The notes beneath the pieces were generated by a model. It saw nothing but the letters and a program-made list of their open reading frames with translations, ran no database searches and was not told the DNA's origin. From Crotophaga sulcirostris (lineage: Eukaryota; Chordata; Aves; Cuculiformes; Crotophagidae): a stretch of 64,000 bases of DNA. The stretch covers positions 2,238,647 through 2,302,646 of the forward strand of contig VYZB01000015.1 in assembly GCA_013397455.1 (NCBI GenBank). Reading direction: 5' to 3'. Below, piece after piece: positions 36,801 through 50,962 of this stretch (position 1 is the stretch's first letter; each line of letters opens with the position of its first letter). Both the position numbers and the translations under genes were made by a program.

Positions 36801-39130
36801 GAGGGCAGTAAAGTTCTCACTACAATAAATCTAGAAAAGATTGTCTGTGTCTCCTAGAAAGTGCCCCTGACCCTGGAGCTACAAGGCAAGCAGCAGAGAT
36901 CATTGATTTGGGATATCATAGTGTGGAGGAAAAGAGGAGGCATATTTACCCTGTCTAAAGTGCATAGCCATCCAAAGGCCACTCCTTTCCTAACCAGAAA
37001 AGGAACATAAGGTCCATGAATATTCTGCTTTATAGCTGAACTCAGATAGCCCAGAAAGTTGAATGCCTGCAGTATCTTCCAGCTGTCTTCCATGGACATC
37101 CGGACTAACTAGATGGTATGACAAACATGACTTCATCATGATTTTTAAAGAAGGCATCTACAACTTCATGGAGCATTGAGACAAATTTCTTTTGATGCAT
37201 TTTGAGAACTGCAGCAGGACTGAACGTGTAAAAACAGAGACAGAGAGTTTTCTGGATCCTGATTGAGCTTAGATTTGACTTAGATGTCAAATTGTTCAGA
37301 CCATTCAGGAAGACGATTTAGAAATGTGCAAAGGTATTATTCAAGGCTGTTCAAGCAAAATATGAGATGGTCTTGGAAATTACTCACGCCAAGAAGTCAG
37401 GCAGCAGCTGAGCAGCGTCATCACGCATTTTGGATACAAGCACCTAAATTCTGTCTAGTCAATTACTGGAATTAGGCTTGATCAAATGCACAAAAAGGGA
37501 ACATTTTCAGAATTCAACAAAGACAGAAATGCTGGGACAAATTGTCAATGTCCATGAATTTTCCATGCCTGAATCATCAGCATGGGTCTGACGGGTGAGT
37601 TAAGAAAATAATAGATCATACTTGTTTTCAGTCAGCACCTCCTTTGGGAGATACTGTCTGCATCTCAAATAGAAAAAGCAGTCTGTGGAAATTCCTAAGC
37701 CCTATATCTATTTTCCTGCTGTTAAGACTGGAGACCTGTGAGAAACCAAGCTATGGAAGGTAGAGAGGAAAATGTTGACTTTCCTGTCTTTGATTTGATA
37801 CGTTGTCAGGACAAAGCTGGAAAGGACACCCAGAGCAAAATCTTCAAAGGTCTCCCACATCCAACTGTTTCAACATAGTCCCTGTCTAGGTCTCAGGCTG
37901 TGGTCTGAATTGGTGCAGCTCCAGGTATTTCACCCAAAACCACAAGATTTCTCTGTATTTATATTTTAAACAGCTCAATGTACAGTGTTTACATAGACGG
38001 CATTTTGATCTGACTATGTATTTATATAGCAAAAAGCATGACAGATGGCTCAGAACAACGTGGGGAAAAACCTAGCCTAATGGGTTAATGCTAAATAAAC
38101 AAAACAAGAAGTTAAATTTAGCCACATGAAAGAAAAGAAGAAAAGCTGATACAGGAAGATATACAAAGAGGGTCTATATTTCCCAGAAGCACTGGAAGGA
38201 AAAAAGTTTCCTTGTAATGAGGAAGCATCCCAGAAAAATACATCTAATTGATCTGCCTCAGCCAACAACCTGCAAATATTACAGGATAGAAATGTCTGAA
38301 AAGCAGTGGATAGAAGTGATGGCCAAATGCCTAAGACATCACAGACACTAACAATGGCTGAGCATCAATGCATTCCTGCAGAAAACGAGGCCCTGCATGA
38401 GTCAGGCATGGAGAGGCCTTGTGTATTTATTATGGGAGGTGTAAGCACAAGGCAGGTTCAGGGTGACAGTAACAAGTCATAGAGCTTTTGGGTTGGAGCT
38501 GACTCGCATCCTGCTAGCCCAGAACTTGAGCACCCTGCATTGGCAGCATCCTGCAATACAGCACTTAGATATCACAGGCAACGTGAGCATTTCCTTTTAA
38601 GCAGAACTGACCTAAAGTGCATAGCAATATGATGTTAGTAAAGTGTTACCCTCATTTTAAACATGGACTGTAGATGTCACTGTGCTATAGGAAGACATGC
38701 ATTAGCAGTAATTATCCAATGCAGCAACATTAGGACACCAGTTTATACAACCCAGTCATCTGAATTTTGAGACTAAATTTTCCAGGCTAGACTGCAGAGG
38801 GGCTCTCTCAGTTCCTACCATGGAAATTGAGCCACTACCCAGCTGAGACTGCAAAAGCAGCAGATCCAGCAGGAGGGTGAACCAGATGGAAGCTGACTTC
38901 AGACACACTGCAGGGGCTGGAATATAAGCCTCACCTTCAGCAGATGTTTAGGGATGCCACTGTTTAATATCTAAACAGGTTTCTATTGGGTACTTAATGA
39001 GCAACTGTACTATAAACATTGTACTCTTCTGGGTGCCCCAAAGAATTTAATGTCCAAGTAGCCTGTTTTCTCCTGACTCTGACACCAAAAAGACCAGGAA
39101 AGAAAAAATGCATTTGTGATCCGGAGCACA
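33801..39130. other. Non-coding region, no gene recognised
   Basis: No gene or CR1 recognised. A GC-richer patch at about 35.9-36.1 kb and a 40-base pure purine run (36285-36324) stand out. All open frames are short and without recognisable domains. Confidence 0.55.
36285..36324. repeat. 40-base purine tract
   Basis: An uninterrupted run of A and G on the plus strand, including a run of eleven A and (AG)4. Such tracts can adopt triplex structures, but nothing here indicates a role. Confidence 0.9.
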
Positions 39131-41230
39131 GTCAGATTTAGGGTAAATTTCCACTGTGGTCAGATTGATACATGGAGAACAGGCATTCCTCATCCGTTCT
39201 GGCGCCAGTAGCAATGACACTACTAGCCAGGCTTGGGGTGTGGTCTATGCATACAGAATCCTGCAAGCTTTCCAGTCTGTCCTGGAGCTTATAGTCCAGC
39301 ACTTCAATCGCTTTCAGCGGCAACAGGAAGAAAACTGTCCCAGGTCTGCCTACTGTCCCTGCAATCATAGCCTCTCAGTGGAGACAGTCCTACTGTCTCA
39401 TTTGAAGTTGCATACGGAGCCTTATTTCAGATAATTGACATGGGCAGACCTGAGCAATGGAAGAGTAGCATGTTCACCATCACATTTGCTACCAGCAGTG
39501 ATTGTCTATCTGTGCCAAGAACTATTAATTTTAGTCCTACACTGTTTTCCCAAAGGCCCCCATAAAAGTTAGTTGTCTTAGCTGAAATCTGTTCCCCTGG
39601 AAATATTAGCATGCAGACACAGAGCTGCTGTTGAGCAGCTTATCCAGGCTAACCCATGGAAATTATCCCAGTAGAAACCCCATGGAACAAGACAGCCAAC
39701 AAACAATGCAACTAAAAACATGGTGCACTGGGGCCTGGGGTAACATGTAAGCATCCAGATTTGGGTTATCAGGGTAGGGGTCACGCAGGAACTCTTCAAG
39801 CCAGCGTCACTGATTACCATGACACCTCATATGATGTAGCTCTGGTGTCACCAGCAGCTGTGGGACAGTTTGTGGTGTCTTGAAACCTGTACTCATCACT
39901 GGCATATGCTGTTGCTGTACTGCTGTCCCGAATGGAACATTCCGACAACACAGGATGACCAACTTGTGCCTGAGAAATTCGACACATATTTTTTGCCCCA
40001 TGCTGGCACATGAACACCACCCTCATTCTCCTCGGGAGTTGTGCTGTGTTGGAAAAACACAATGCAGAGGAACTTCTCTTATCACAGATTTTTGTAATGT
40101 TGTTTGCTTCTCCCTCATCTGTGTGGACTACAGGTTTATTCCCTGATGTCCTTACTGTAATGCAGCACATCCTGGGCAGCATCTATAACATTTGTACCAC
40201 TTCTGTTGTTTTCCAGTCCCTAGTAACAGCTGAGTTCAGCTGAGCCTGGATGTATTTGCTTCATGACAGGAAAGCACACACACCAGAAAGGAGAGTGGAC
40301 CTTAATTGGACATGGTGGGTAGTGGAGCTGTCAGATGTGCACTGCAATTGCAGTCCTTGTACAGGGAGTCCCAGGGCTGAGCAAAGAAGAGGGGTAGTTG
40401 ATGTTGCACTTGATTTCCGCTAGAAACTGGTTCAACTGCCTGCTGAATTCTTGTTCAAGTGTGAGATTTGGACACTGTGACTCCAGTTCTTCTCCTGTGC
40501 ATGCTAATTTTGAAAAACATATTGTAATTTCCTTTTGCACCAGTTTGACTAGACAATGAGACTTAAGCATCAGAATCTGCTCCTGGTCATGGTGCCAAGT
40601 CCAATCACAGCAGCCCTAAACTCGGAAGAATACACCACAACATAACCTGGCTAAACAAACCTTGCCAGCCTGCTGCTGCTCAACCTGGTTCAAATTAACA
40701 TTATATCTTTTCAAAGTTATTGAAGTCACTGCTGTGGCTGCTGTTCAGGTGTAGTAGCCGTGCAATCTAAAGGCAATATTATGTCAAGCTTTGTGTCAGT
40801 CTCCTTCTATGGTCATTGTATTTGGTGTTGGAGTTAAATATGGAGGCATTTATAGCACAGGTTTTGTCTGGGATATGGGGCGGAAAGGGTGAAAAACGGA
40901 CATTTCTATAGAATAGAATAGAGCCTTCTGAGCAATATTTTTGAGACAATTCTGCACATAGTTCTGCATCCCTTTTTAATGGCCCTACATTGACTGGTGG
41001 TAATTTTGGATCGTTCATGGTTCTCTGTCCTGCTATTGATCTGCTGTAGTGCAACTGCAGCAGTGCATGTGTTACTTCCAGAAGGTCCCTCTGTGGAGAG
41101 AAAAAAAAATCATGGAAGTGTCTCCCATCCATCTTGATTGTAACTGTGAGCAGAAGGCTGCACAAAGTCACACAGTCAGAGTTAGTTTTCACTGACTCAT
41201 GGTTGCCTCTGGGAACTCTGAGCAAATGCA
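39131..41230 (-). other. Block of unassigned reading frames, possibly a decayed element
   Basis: Several minus-strand frames of 61-148 codons lie one after another here (for example 40779-41225, 40331-40570, 39814-40182, 39578-39820, 39138-39368), with some open frames on the other strand too. The block is somewhat richer in GC than its surroundings. I compared the translations by eye with CR1, retroviral, hepadnaviral and common DNA-transposase motifs and found none, and no poly-A tail or terminal repeats frame the block. It may be an unrecognisable old insertion or just ordinary sequence with fewer stops. Confidence 0.2.
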
Positions 41231-44200
41231 GCAGCTGAGCAGCCTTTTTAAGCTGCTTGGTTGCAGGTTGATCATAATTGCCATCAGAGAGCCAAGGGAT
41301 ACAGAGCTTTTATGCGGAGTTCATATACAATATGTTTAGTAGCCCAAGGGGGAGATTCCTGCCTGGTGATTTTCTCCCTACATCTGTTCACTTACCTCCT
41401 TTTTCTGCATGCCTGTTTTTCCTGGAAAAAAAAATAAATGAGAGAATCTCAGTAATGCCCCAGAACCAGGTCACTCTCTGACACTGTGTCATTCAAGGAA
41501 GGAGGAAAAAGAGGAGTCAGAGCTGTAATTCACTTTGTTTGTTTCTTTATTTACTTGCTTAGTTGTACCTGTAAGAAACAAAGTCAGAGCAATTGCTAAT
41601 CCCAGATTCAGTAGTGCTATGAAATGAGATAGCTCCACACTGATAGCACTGTTAGGTAGGTAAGTGCTATTACTTTTATTCTGAATCCTCCTGTGGCATC
41701 AGACACTCCTCCAGCCTTCTAGAACAGAATACAGAACTAAGGAGACATTCCTCTAACACAATATCTACATCTTTGCCAATAGTAATGTATTTTCTATGAA
41801 ACATCTATGTAAACCAAAACACAAAGGTGTGTCAGGGAGGAGAACTATTGGCAGTGTCTTTTTTTGCTTCTTGTATTATTATAAAATTCATTCAATTTCT
41901 TTAATTTTTACTAATTTTGTATTAAACATTATGGATTTAAAATATGACCATGTTACCCAGGTTATTTTAGTCTTGGCTTTATTTTTAAAAGAAAACTTTT
42001 CTCTGTGACTTTACAATCACTGTAAAATTTAATTGACATATAACTAAAGTACTGCCTCTTAGTCATATTTTGCCATTATACAATACCCCTTAACTCAGCT
42101 ACTGGGATGTTTTAAGTACATTGACTAATCCAGTAGAGGTTACAAGCTGAAATTAAAACAGCAAAATTTGATGGCACTTCATGCAAGAACTATGAAGTAG
42201 AAAGGGCATAAACCAAGATGCTTTTAGGCCCATAAATATTACAATCCCTTTTGCATTTTCAGAAGGACAGGAAAATTCTGCCCCAGAAAACCCCACCACA
42301 AAGCAGCAGTTCTGCATGCACAGAAATATAGGATGTGGCCTTAGCAGTCTTAGCTGCACATGCAAAAGAGCACCAAAGCACAGTGTGCAGAAAAGGCAGT
42401 GTTTTGCCCCAGGATACATTAACTGGCATGTGATAATTAACCTGTTTGAATCAAGTCACTGTGGAGCACTTCAGTTCACCAGTGAGGAAAATGGGATGGG
42501 ATTTTCAATAGGCTTTTCAGTTTCAGCCACTGATGGGAAGGGGATCCAAGGAATTTTGAGTTTCCCACAGCATTATTGGAAAAATAAATATAAGACATAA
42601 GAAGGGCTTGAATCATCCCCACAAACATCACCCTGTGCTTGCTTAGAGAACAGAACAGGTCTTGGCAGAACCACTGAGGAACGGGGCAGACCACTTGCTT
42701 GCGAGTCAGACCCAAGCCTCCTCCAGCTCTGTGATGTTGTAGCTTGTCAGGTAAAATGGTGAATAAAACTATGACTATGACAAGATTTCAAAGGCATAAT
42801 GAAAAACTGGAAGAAATTAACTTAGACAAAAATAATGCATCATTCAGATGCTAGTCCTTTGCGACACAGAGGGAATTACTGTGTTGGTTTTACATTCCTG
42901 TGAATTGATGGACACCAGTTTGTGAGCCAAGCCCAAGTGCTTGAGTATGGAGAACGGGCTCCTCTAGACCAGCATCTCAATGAACTTTGCTGAACTGCTG
43001 TGCTATAGAAGGTTGCACTAAAAAAGAGTGAATAATTTTAATATAGCTATCCGTCTAGTAAAACAGCCAGTTTTAGTCACAAGAATAAACCTTACCTCTT
43101 CTTTAAGACATTAGTAACTGAAGAGATGATCTCCAGAGGGCTCCTTTGTAGCACTTCTCTTTTTAAGCCTATCATGTTGTTGAAGGCTTAAAGAAATCAA
43201 AGTGCAACATGTACTATCTTCCATCAATCCCTGGAAGTATTGCCAAGAACCTTAGCAATTCTTTTCTCAACCTGGAGCCTGAAAAAATAAAAGATTAGAT
43301 TTCCATACTGGCCCACACTCTAAGTGCTTAATATTAGAAAAAGAGCACTTATAAATGACATCCAGCTGTCAGTCCCTCACATTTTCCTTCAAAAACACTA
43401 ATGCTCCAAAGTCATATTTGGTGGCAATTTTGTTCCTTAAATATTGATTTATAATGAAAACTTCATCATCTCACAGTCTGATCAAGGCTGCTTGGAATAT
43501 GAGGCACATGAGATTTAAGTGATGAATGCAATGAACAAAATTTTACCAGAGGATGCAGCAGTACCAGCTCATTACAAGACCATTCAGCTTCAATACAGAT
43601 TTTATCAAAGTACATCATAAGATGAAACTAATGACTATTATTGACATCAAAGGAGTATTAATGGGCAAACCACAGCCTCTGAACACCTGTAGAATATGGA
43701 GTCCTAATAACCAAAAAGTCCCAAGTTACTTAAGAAATCAGCCAAGTTCATTAATGATTAGACATAGATGAACTATTCCACCTATAGTAATTTTTCTAGT
43801 TGGTTCTTCCATTACAAACTTGAAGGTCCATACCTCTAAAATGCTGAAAACCTTTATCTTCCAGGATTAGAATGGCTTTGGCCTATAACCAGAAGAGGAC
43901 ACAAGTTCTGACGGATTGCACATCATGGTGACCATGGTGCTTTCCTAGAGATACTCAGGCCTCACAGGGAAGGTCTGGATGCAGTCAGCCAGTGGGAGAA
44001 GATGGGTACCTTTACATGCAACAGTTTGAAAGAGCTGTCTCCTGGGGCAGAAGGAGAGGTCAAGCCAGCAAACCTGCCTTGCAGCCGCCTAGCAAGCAGA
44101 ATGAAGATGAGGGAAGTGTCAGCTGCAGCCTCTCCAGACTGCTGGACACAGACTTTGTCCTATGTATATAGAGGGAAAAGTGGTAGCAGGGAGCCACCAG

Positions 44201-45014
44201 GCCTAGGGCCCTTCTCATGGAGGTTGGGGCTCCCAATATGGCATCATTAGGATGCTGGGCACACAGCAGGACACCACCACCCCACAGGGCGTGATGGAAA
44301 TATGATATACCAGGCTGTGATCAAGGACAGGTTGTGATTTTAACAGGTCTTTTGACTGAAGTAGGTCAATCGTGTTTTGACTGAAAGCAGGAACGATGAC
44401 ATTTCTTTCCAAAACTAAGATGTTGTTCATTAAAGTGTGCAGGGCACTCCTGCTTCTCCTATTTATACAAGAGTTCAGTTATTAGACTGTGCAGCTAGGG
44501 TATACAAGACCATTCAGTTGTTTTCTCCCCTCTGGAGGATTTTATCCTCCTCTGTGCTACATTCATAGGGGCTACAAAACTTGAAAGCCTAGATATTTAG
44601 GTTGTCATTGCAGAATGCAACACGGACAAGTTAAGGCCTGATTTTCCTTGAAGTCAGCAGGAGCTGGCAGTCCCAATCACAGGACCTCTCAGGATGTCAG
44701 TCAGCCATGGCCTCTGGAAGGAAAACAGGTCAGAGGGATGTTATGTTGCTTCACAAAAGCAGTCTTTAAAAAGTCTAACTTTCTTTTAATCAAAAATAAA
44801 CTGTTCATCGCCTTAACAACTCGTTATCAAATGGATAATCAGCAGATAACCTGCAACTCAGCTAAGCAGAAAGACCTTCAGTTGTTGCTAGACCAAACAG
44901 GCACGACAACAGAGAGAGTGGGTAGAGGATCTTGCTCTGCTGGCTGAGATAATGAAATGGTATATTGTGAACATGGTGAGGTGAGAACATCAGGATGGTC
45001 ATCCTTCCCTCATG
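41231..45014. other. Non-coding region, no gene recognised
   Basis: No gene, RNA or repeat family recognised. A GC-richer patch at about 43.9-44.25 kb keeps an 82-codon plus-strand frame open, without any recognisable domain. Confidence 0.55.
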
Positions 45015-45240
45015 GTACAAGTGCTCCAGCCCCTAACGAATTTGGAGCCCCTCCACTGAACTCAGTCCAGCTTATTTAGGTCCCTCTTGTGCTGGGTCAG
45101 AGTTGGGGAGAACCGGATCCAGTATTCTAGATATGGTCTGATAACTTGCATCCCTTGATCCTCTGACTGTGTCCCTGTTTGTGCATCCCGGGAGGCTGCT
45201 GGCCATCCTTGCTGCCAGGACACAAACCGCCCTGTGCTCA
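45015..45240 (-). mobile_element. CR1 LINE internal fragment, minus strand, old
   Basis: The plus strand shows reverse-complement CR1 landmarks in the right order: 'caagtgctccagccccta', 'ggagcccctccactgaactc', 'gtccctcttgtgctgggtca', 'ccagtattctagatatggtc' and 'gaggctgctggccatccttg' followed by 'ctgccaggacac'. These correspond to the ORF2 stretch from the conserved C-terminal reverse transcriptase region (KANGILxCI) to VRPHLEYCIQF and VQRR. In the minus-strand frame at 45062-45499, 'VIRPYLEYWIRFSPTLTQHKRDLNKLD' lies over this part (quoted here only as VIRPYLEYWIRF). No 3' tail is present. Weaker similarity may extend to about 45340. Divergence is high, so this is an old copy. Confidence 0.8.
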
Positions 45241-48200
45241 GCCACCAACTAAGGTCTCTGAGAGTTGCTCCCCAGACAATTCTGTCCCCCAGCCCGGATT
45301 GCTGCAGGAGTACCTCCTTTCCAGGGACAGTGCTGGGCCTTTCTCCTTTTGTGTAGTGTCCATCATAATTATCCACTGGATAAATGGTTGAAATATACAA
45401 CCATGATTGACAGGACCAGATTGAATGTTTTGTTTGAACTACTTTACAGAGACATACTTTATTTATGAATAACAATATAAACCTTCTCAACAATTCCAAA
45501 TTTATTAGAAATACAAGCAGAAATCTATTTCTATGTCTATAAATGCTGATTTATTTCTTTATACATCCATATACCTTCATAACAGCCCTCAGTTCCATTG
45601 AAGCAGCACACAAGCAATGCAGCTGGCATGTCAGAGTGTGTCACTTTTTCCTTTGTCATACCTAATAATTGTATCAGTGGCAGAAGAGCCCCCCAGCCTC
45701 CCAAAATTTGTGCAGGAAAAGCCCTTCTCCAAGGCACTTCTCTTTGTCAGTGCAGTCTTATTTTCCATGTAAGGGTATAACATGCATTTAGAGAAACTGA
45801 AGTCTTTTTTCCACTCTCTTCTATTAACTCCTTGCAAGAGGTTCTCAAATTCCAGCTATACTTTTCCAGAGCTAGGTGATGTGAACTCTGTATCTCTCCA
45901 GAGGACAGCAAGGTCTCAGATACCACTTTCTGGAGGGTAGTTATCTCAGCTAACATGAGTTGAGTCTTTTTCTGTGACAAATGAGAAAAAAAACAGTGAC
46001 CCAACTTTTGAATTAGAGTAACCAAACTCAGTCCCCACAGACATGCCACTAAAATCCCTTTGAAAGCATGACATCTCTTCAGCAAATCCTGCTGGGCATC
46101 CCCTGGAAGCATGTACTGAACACTGCTATCAAGTATGTCTTATATGATATTTGGAAAGAGATAAGTTATTATGTGACAGGAAGGTCAAGTATTTAAAATT
46201 CTGCTCAGTCAGAGTGAGTCTCCATCTAGTCTGATATTTGGTATCAGAGATGTCAGCTTAAGAAAAATGAATAAAAAGCAAAGCAATTGCACAATGTTTC
46301 TTTCATAAGAACACCTCCCTTTGCAGTAGTTTCGAGTTCAGGAACGTACTTAGTTGGAGTTTACATTTGGATCCAGACACTCAACAGTCACTGATGAGCC
46401 TCTTAGTCATGAATTTGTCATTATATTTGTGGTTTCTATAACTTCCTATTGGAATGAGTTCAACAATTTAAGTATGCTTTAGATATGTGAAAAAATATTT
46501 ACCTATAGCATTAATACATAAATTCGCTGTCCACAGTCAAATGAAAATAAAAGTTCTCCTTAATAGAGAAGCATAAACTTATGCTGCAGCAATACTGATA
46601 ATATCTTCCTACTTTTTATGATGTGGATAACTGTCTGGGCTTTATAATGCAAAACCCAGAAAAGGTAGCAGTGAGCTCACAATTTCTATCAAGTAGCTTT
46701 TTTTTTTTATGCTTGATACAGCACACTAACACGTTTCTATTTGGAAAGCATCCATCACAAGAAGCATCCAGATGGAAGAGGACCTTGTAGTCACCAGGGG
46801 CTGTGGGCAGCTAATGGACAAGCAGCAGAATAACCAGCTGCAAAAGCAACAAAGACCCTGGCAGATCATCACCTATTGCAGACACAGCACTAAGCTGAAG
46901 CTGCTGAATTGCTCCTATAAATGCAGCACAGCCAAAAAGCTGACTTGCTTCCATATCTGGCTTATATCTGACAGCAATTTTTATGTGCAGCAAACTGATA
47001 AACACCCTATAGAAGTTCAGCCAGATCCCACTTCCCCACCCCATGGGCTTATCAGTGACCTCTCACCAGTTCCTTATCATTTCTGCTCCAAACAGCTGAC
47101 ATGACCCAGCTCAGGGCTGAGACAACCCAATGCCAGGTGATTCAGCAAAGGGTGTACATATCCACATGATCCCATCTGGGTGACTCCCAGCACCCAGAGC
47201 TGCCCACAGCAGTGACCCCTTGCAGCCCATGGGGACACCATTGTGCCGGGACACCCCACGGCTCTGGCTGAGCTGCTGCTGCCTGCAGCAATGCAGTGCC
47301 TGCCATGCTCCATCTGGGCTGGCTCCTTGGAAAATACTTAAGCACACACACAGACTGGATTCAAGTGTTTGCAATAAACAGGAGATCTCCATTCCCCATG
47401 CAGAGAGTAGTTGGCTGTATATGCTCCTGTCTGGTAGATTGTGCTCAAACCATTTGAAATGAGGAGATAGAAATTTTAGTCTTAGCACTTGGGCCTTCTG
47501 TCACTGACTTTTAGTGTGGGCTTTGGCCTGTTCTGTAGGTCTTGGTTGGACCTGAGGAATCAAGGCAAATGTGAAGAGAAGACGTTTCAGAAATGGTAAG
47601 ACTGTGAAAGGGCCATTTCTGACAGGTTTTGTGTTGTGCACACAAGAATGTATCATTTAACATATTTCTAAGTTATGACAGTGAAAACCTTGTTTTTGGA
47701 AGTCCCATAATTTCTTGGAATAAGCAGAATACCAATTTATAAGACAAACTGACGGAACAGAACAGCCAATTTTTACTTCAAGCACTGACTCAAGCACAGT
47801 CTGTGAAGACTTCTCGATGTCACTCAATCCAGACTGCAGACAAAACTTCTCCTGGTATGCTGAGCCCTGCTCTTTCCTGGTTTTGCAGCATGTGTGGTTT
47901 ATTGTTATTTCAAATGTTTTTTGTTAAATATTGAGAAAACTGAGACAGAATTTTCTTCCCACTGGCACATGACGCATAGTGGTTAAATCTGCTAAATAGA
48001 ATGTGTACATACTGTGATCAATCCAAATGAAGTAAGCGACAGAAGTAGGAGTGAGTGTGCAAAATACATACACAAAAAAATTAAGGAACAGTAATGCTAA
48101 TTAAGTTATTGCATTAATCAGAATGAAAAGTGAGCCAAGAAGAACTGATCAGAAGAACCAGTATCATTGTAATTTCTTAAACATTCACATGAAAAGAAAG

Positions 48201-50802
48201 TGATCATAACTTCAGTTTGCGTATGAGACAACAAACTCTTACGTTAATTAAAGACAATAAGTTGATTTTTCTTAAGGATGGACCAAAAAAGCCAAGTGCA
48301 CCAAGGGTCTGGGCATGTTCCCGTGTTCATCAGTCTATGTCTCATTGTCCTGTGATTGGTGGTCTCCACAGGTAGCACAGAGCTGTTGCATGCATGTGAA
48401 AGCATTTAACTACTTGGCACAGACCTGCAAGATGGCTCAGCGCTTCATCTGGAGACGCAGCAGAGCTACGCATAGATGTTTGATACTCAAACCAGCCCTC
48501 TGTCAGTGTTATACAGCCTGGGCACATTCTGATGTCTTGTGGTCTTTAAATGACAAAAGCTTCAGATCTTGTCCTTGACATAGGTGAATACTACTGTTGT
48601 TTCAGAAGTAAGGCATAAAGGCAAGGGGTAGGCTTTGGTTGAGGAGAACCTCGTGGCTGAGATAAGATCAGAATCAGGATTTTCTGTGGGAGTGGTGCCC
48701 CCTTTCATCAATTCAGAAACATTTTCAGTGTCTGGGCTTGACCTGCCAGGATGTCCTTCTTCCCTCTCTTTTTGGGTCTTACATCACTGCTTGTGTCTGT
48801 TATTAAAATTGCAATGACAGAAAGAATTTTTTTTAAATCATCTTCTGGATTTTCATATTCTTTTGGATGGGAGGAAAGGTAATGAAAGTACCAGACACAG
48901 ATGCATTATTCAGCAAAGTGACTGCTACATCACAGAGGCCCGTGCCAGGATTTGTTAACCACAATGGAAACAAGTAGATGTAGATCCACTTAGGTTGTTT
49001 CTTTAGCATGCTTGGTCACCATCCCAGACCATTACCATTCCACAGGACATAGCAATGATAGTTGTCCTACAAGTCTACCTATCTGTAAGTAATAAAAGTT
49101 TTCATTTCATGGATTGCAGAACTGATTCAATGGAAACCTCAAGCATATTCAGTTTTTCTCATAAGTAGGGCCAGAAAGCAGGAAGGAACTGAGGATACTC
49201 AGTTGGAAACCAGAAGTCTAACCTATCTCTGCTGATCTAGACGAGACGGTTTCCTCTTGAGATCACTGGGACCTGGTGAAAAGTCTAGTAATAAATATGA
49301 GTACTTTTCAATAACCGTTTTACCTAAGAACAAGTAGGGAAGAAACACCACTACCTGCCTGGTGAAATAATAACATTACATTTTTTTTTGTGATAAATGG
49401 CATCAAATCCCAAGGTCAGTTTTATCCATAAATTTTTCTTCTGCATTCAGTATAGTGATTTATTCCATCCTTTTACAACATAAGTCCCTTAGTCTCGGCT
49501 CATGTGCAGCATGCTTTAGTTTTAATGAATGTTTAGGTAAGTCTGGAATTCTCCATTCTGCTGGTATTAGAAACCCCTTTTCATCTTTTGCAAATAAGTT
49601 TTTTGAGGATGTTGTCTGTGCTCAGGCAATAGATTAACTTGTAATGGCCATGTACCAATCTGAAGAACTAAATCTACTGATAGTTTTCAAATAACTGATC
49701 AGAATGGTCACATCCTAGATTTTGAAAAGTTCACAGAAATTCTATTACCATCGCAGAAGTAATCAGAGTGTTCTTCACATCTGTATATATAGTAACAATA
49801 TTTTTGGTGCAAACAGCTTCCTGGGCAGCAGAAAAGTACAAATTGTACTTAGGTCTTTACTCTGAACTCAGGTCATTAGGACTTTACTAGCACAACAGTT
49901 TACAAATGTTACACTTCCCAGAGTGGCCAAAGCAATGCTATAAGAAGCCATGCTGAGAATAGCTGTGATTTAGCTAGTCACAAGTTATTTTTAGTTTGTT
50001 TCTAAATATGGAAGTAATAACCCATTTGGTGTTCCAGGCTGAGCAGGCAAAGTGGTTAAATGTTTTATTGTCCAAATCATTAAGAATATATTTCCATTTA
50101 ACACCATTTACTTTTGGTATTCCAACCTGAAAATGAAACAGTCTTCATTTCTGATAGATGTGGATGATTTTGATGGTTTAATTTTCTATGTGCCAAGTAG
50201 ATCTGAATCTATCACAGTATAAATATAGGTGTCTAATATCCTTTTCCAATGTTTACAAGTCTACTTACCTCTTTAGCCTATAAGGTAGCCAACCACATCA
50301 TCTTTGGTCTTAATTCACCATATATGATTAACGCTTGTAAAGAAATAACTTGTAATAGAATCGACATAACAGAAAGTGAGTGTAAAAAAAATGGCAAAGT
50401 GCCCACTTCAGTATATTAATTCTTCCAAGTGAGTTGATAATAAGATTGAACTGGATTTGAAGGATTAGAGAGACTTGGCTTAGAAGGACATGAAGGTTAG
50501 TTCCACACAGTTTTCAGCTTTTTAAAGAGAGACAGTATTTGATTTTTTGTTCACACTTTTGTGATGAAATCTTGCTATTATCTTCCATGGGGAAAAGGAC
50601 GCCAAAATTAAAAATGAATTAAAAATAGCTGATGATTTATTTCCATCAGCTTTGGATGCTGAAGTTGATCCACACAGTCCCAAGGTTTATTGCCTCCTAA
50701 GCTTATGTGTCAGGGCCTGACAGATAACCAACTGAGTGACCTACATGCTGCAAGAAAGTATTCAGACTGCTCAATTTTATATGTTTTTATTGTATGCTGC
50801 AG
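45241..50802. other. Non-coding region, no gene recognised
   Basis: Mixed composition, with a GC-richer patch at about 46.8-47.4 kb where both strands stay open for 70-125 codons, none resembling a known protein. No repeat family recognised. Confidence 0.55.
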
Positions 50803-50962
50803 ACTACAAACAAAAAAACATGGCAAATTTAAATCAAAAGGCTCTGTGAGAGGTGCTTTATTGCTTCTTTCATGGATTTTGCAGAAAGAGTTTCTGCCTG
50901 TTTTAACTGCAAGACAGACTACACAAATGGTTGAAAATTTAAGCAACTGCCCACAGAAAGAG
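50803..50962 (+). other. Exon-like block (160 bp) with good splice sites, unproven
   Basis: The block is bounded by an acceptor ('ttttattgtatgctgcag') and a near-consensus donor (agag|gtaagtaag). One plus-strand frame stays open across all of it (50690-50995), giving a lysine-rich start (KKHGKFKSKG), a hydrophobic middle (GALLLLSWILQ) and an ordinary end. The minus strand is open too, so the openness is weak evidence. The peptide is not recognised and no partner exon can be named. Confidence 0.15.

Noticed and set aside
38471..38560. Possible CR1 tail ('tcatagagcttttgggttgg')
   Set aside because: Only about 20 bases resemble a CR1 end, and the following sequence does not continue as CR1.
49451..49532. 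Third exon-like block (acceptor 'ttctgcattcag', donor gtaagtctgg)
   Set aside because: The enclosed frame contains nothing distinctive, and splice-like pairs of this quality are expected by chance.
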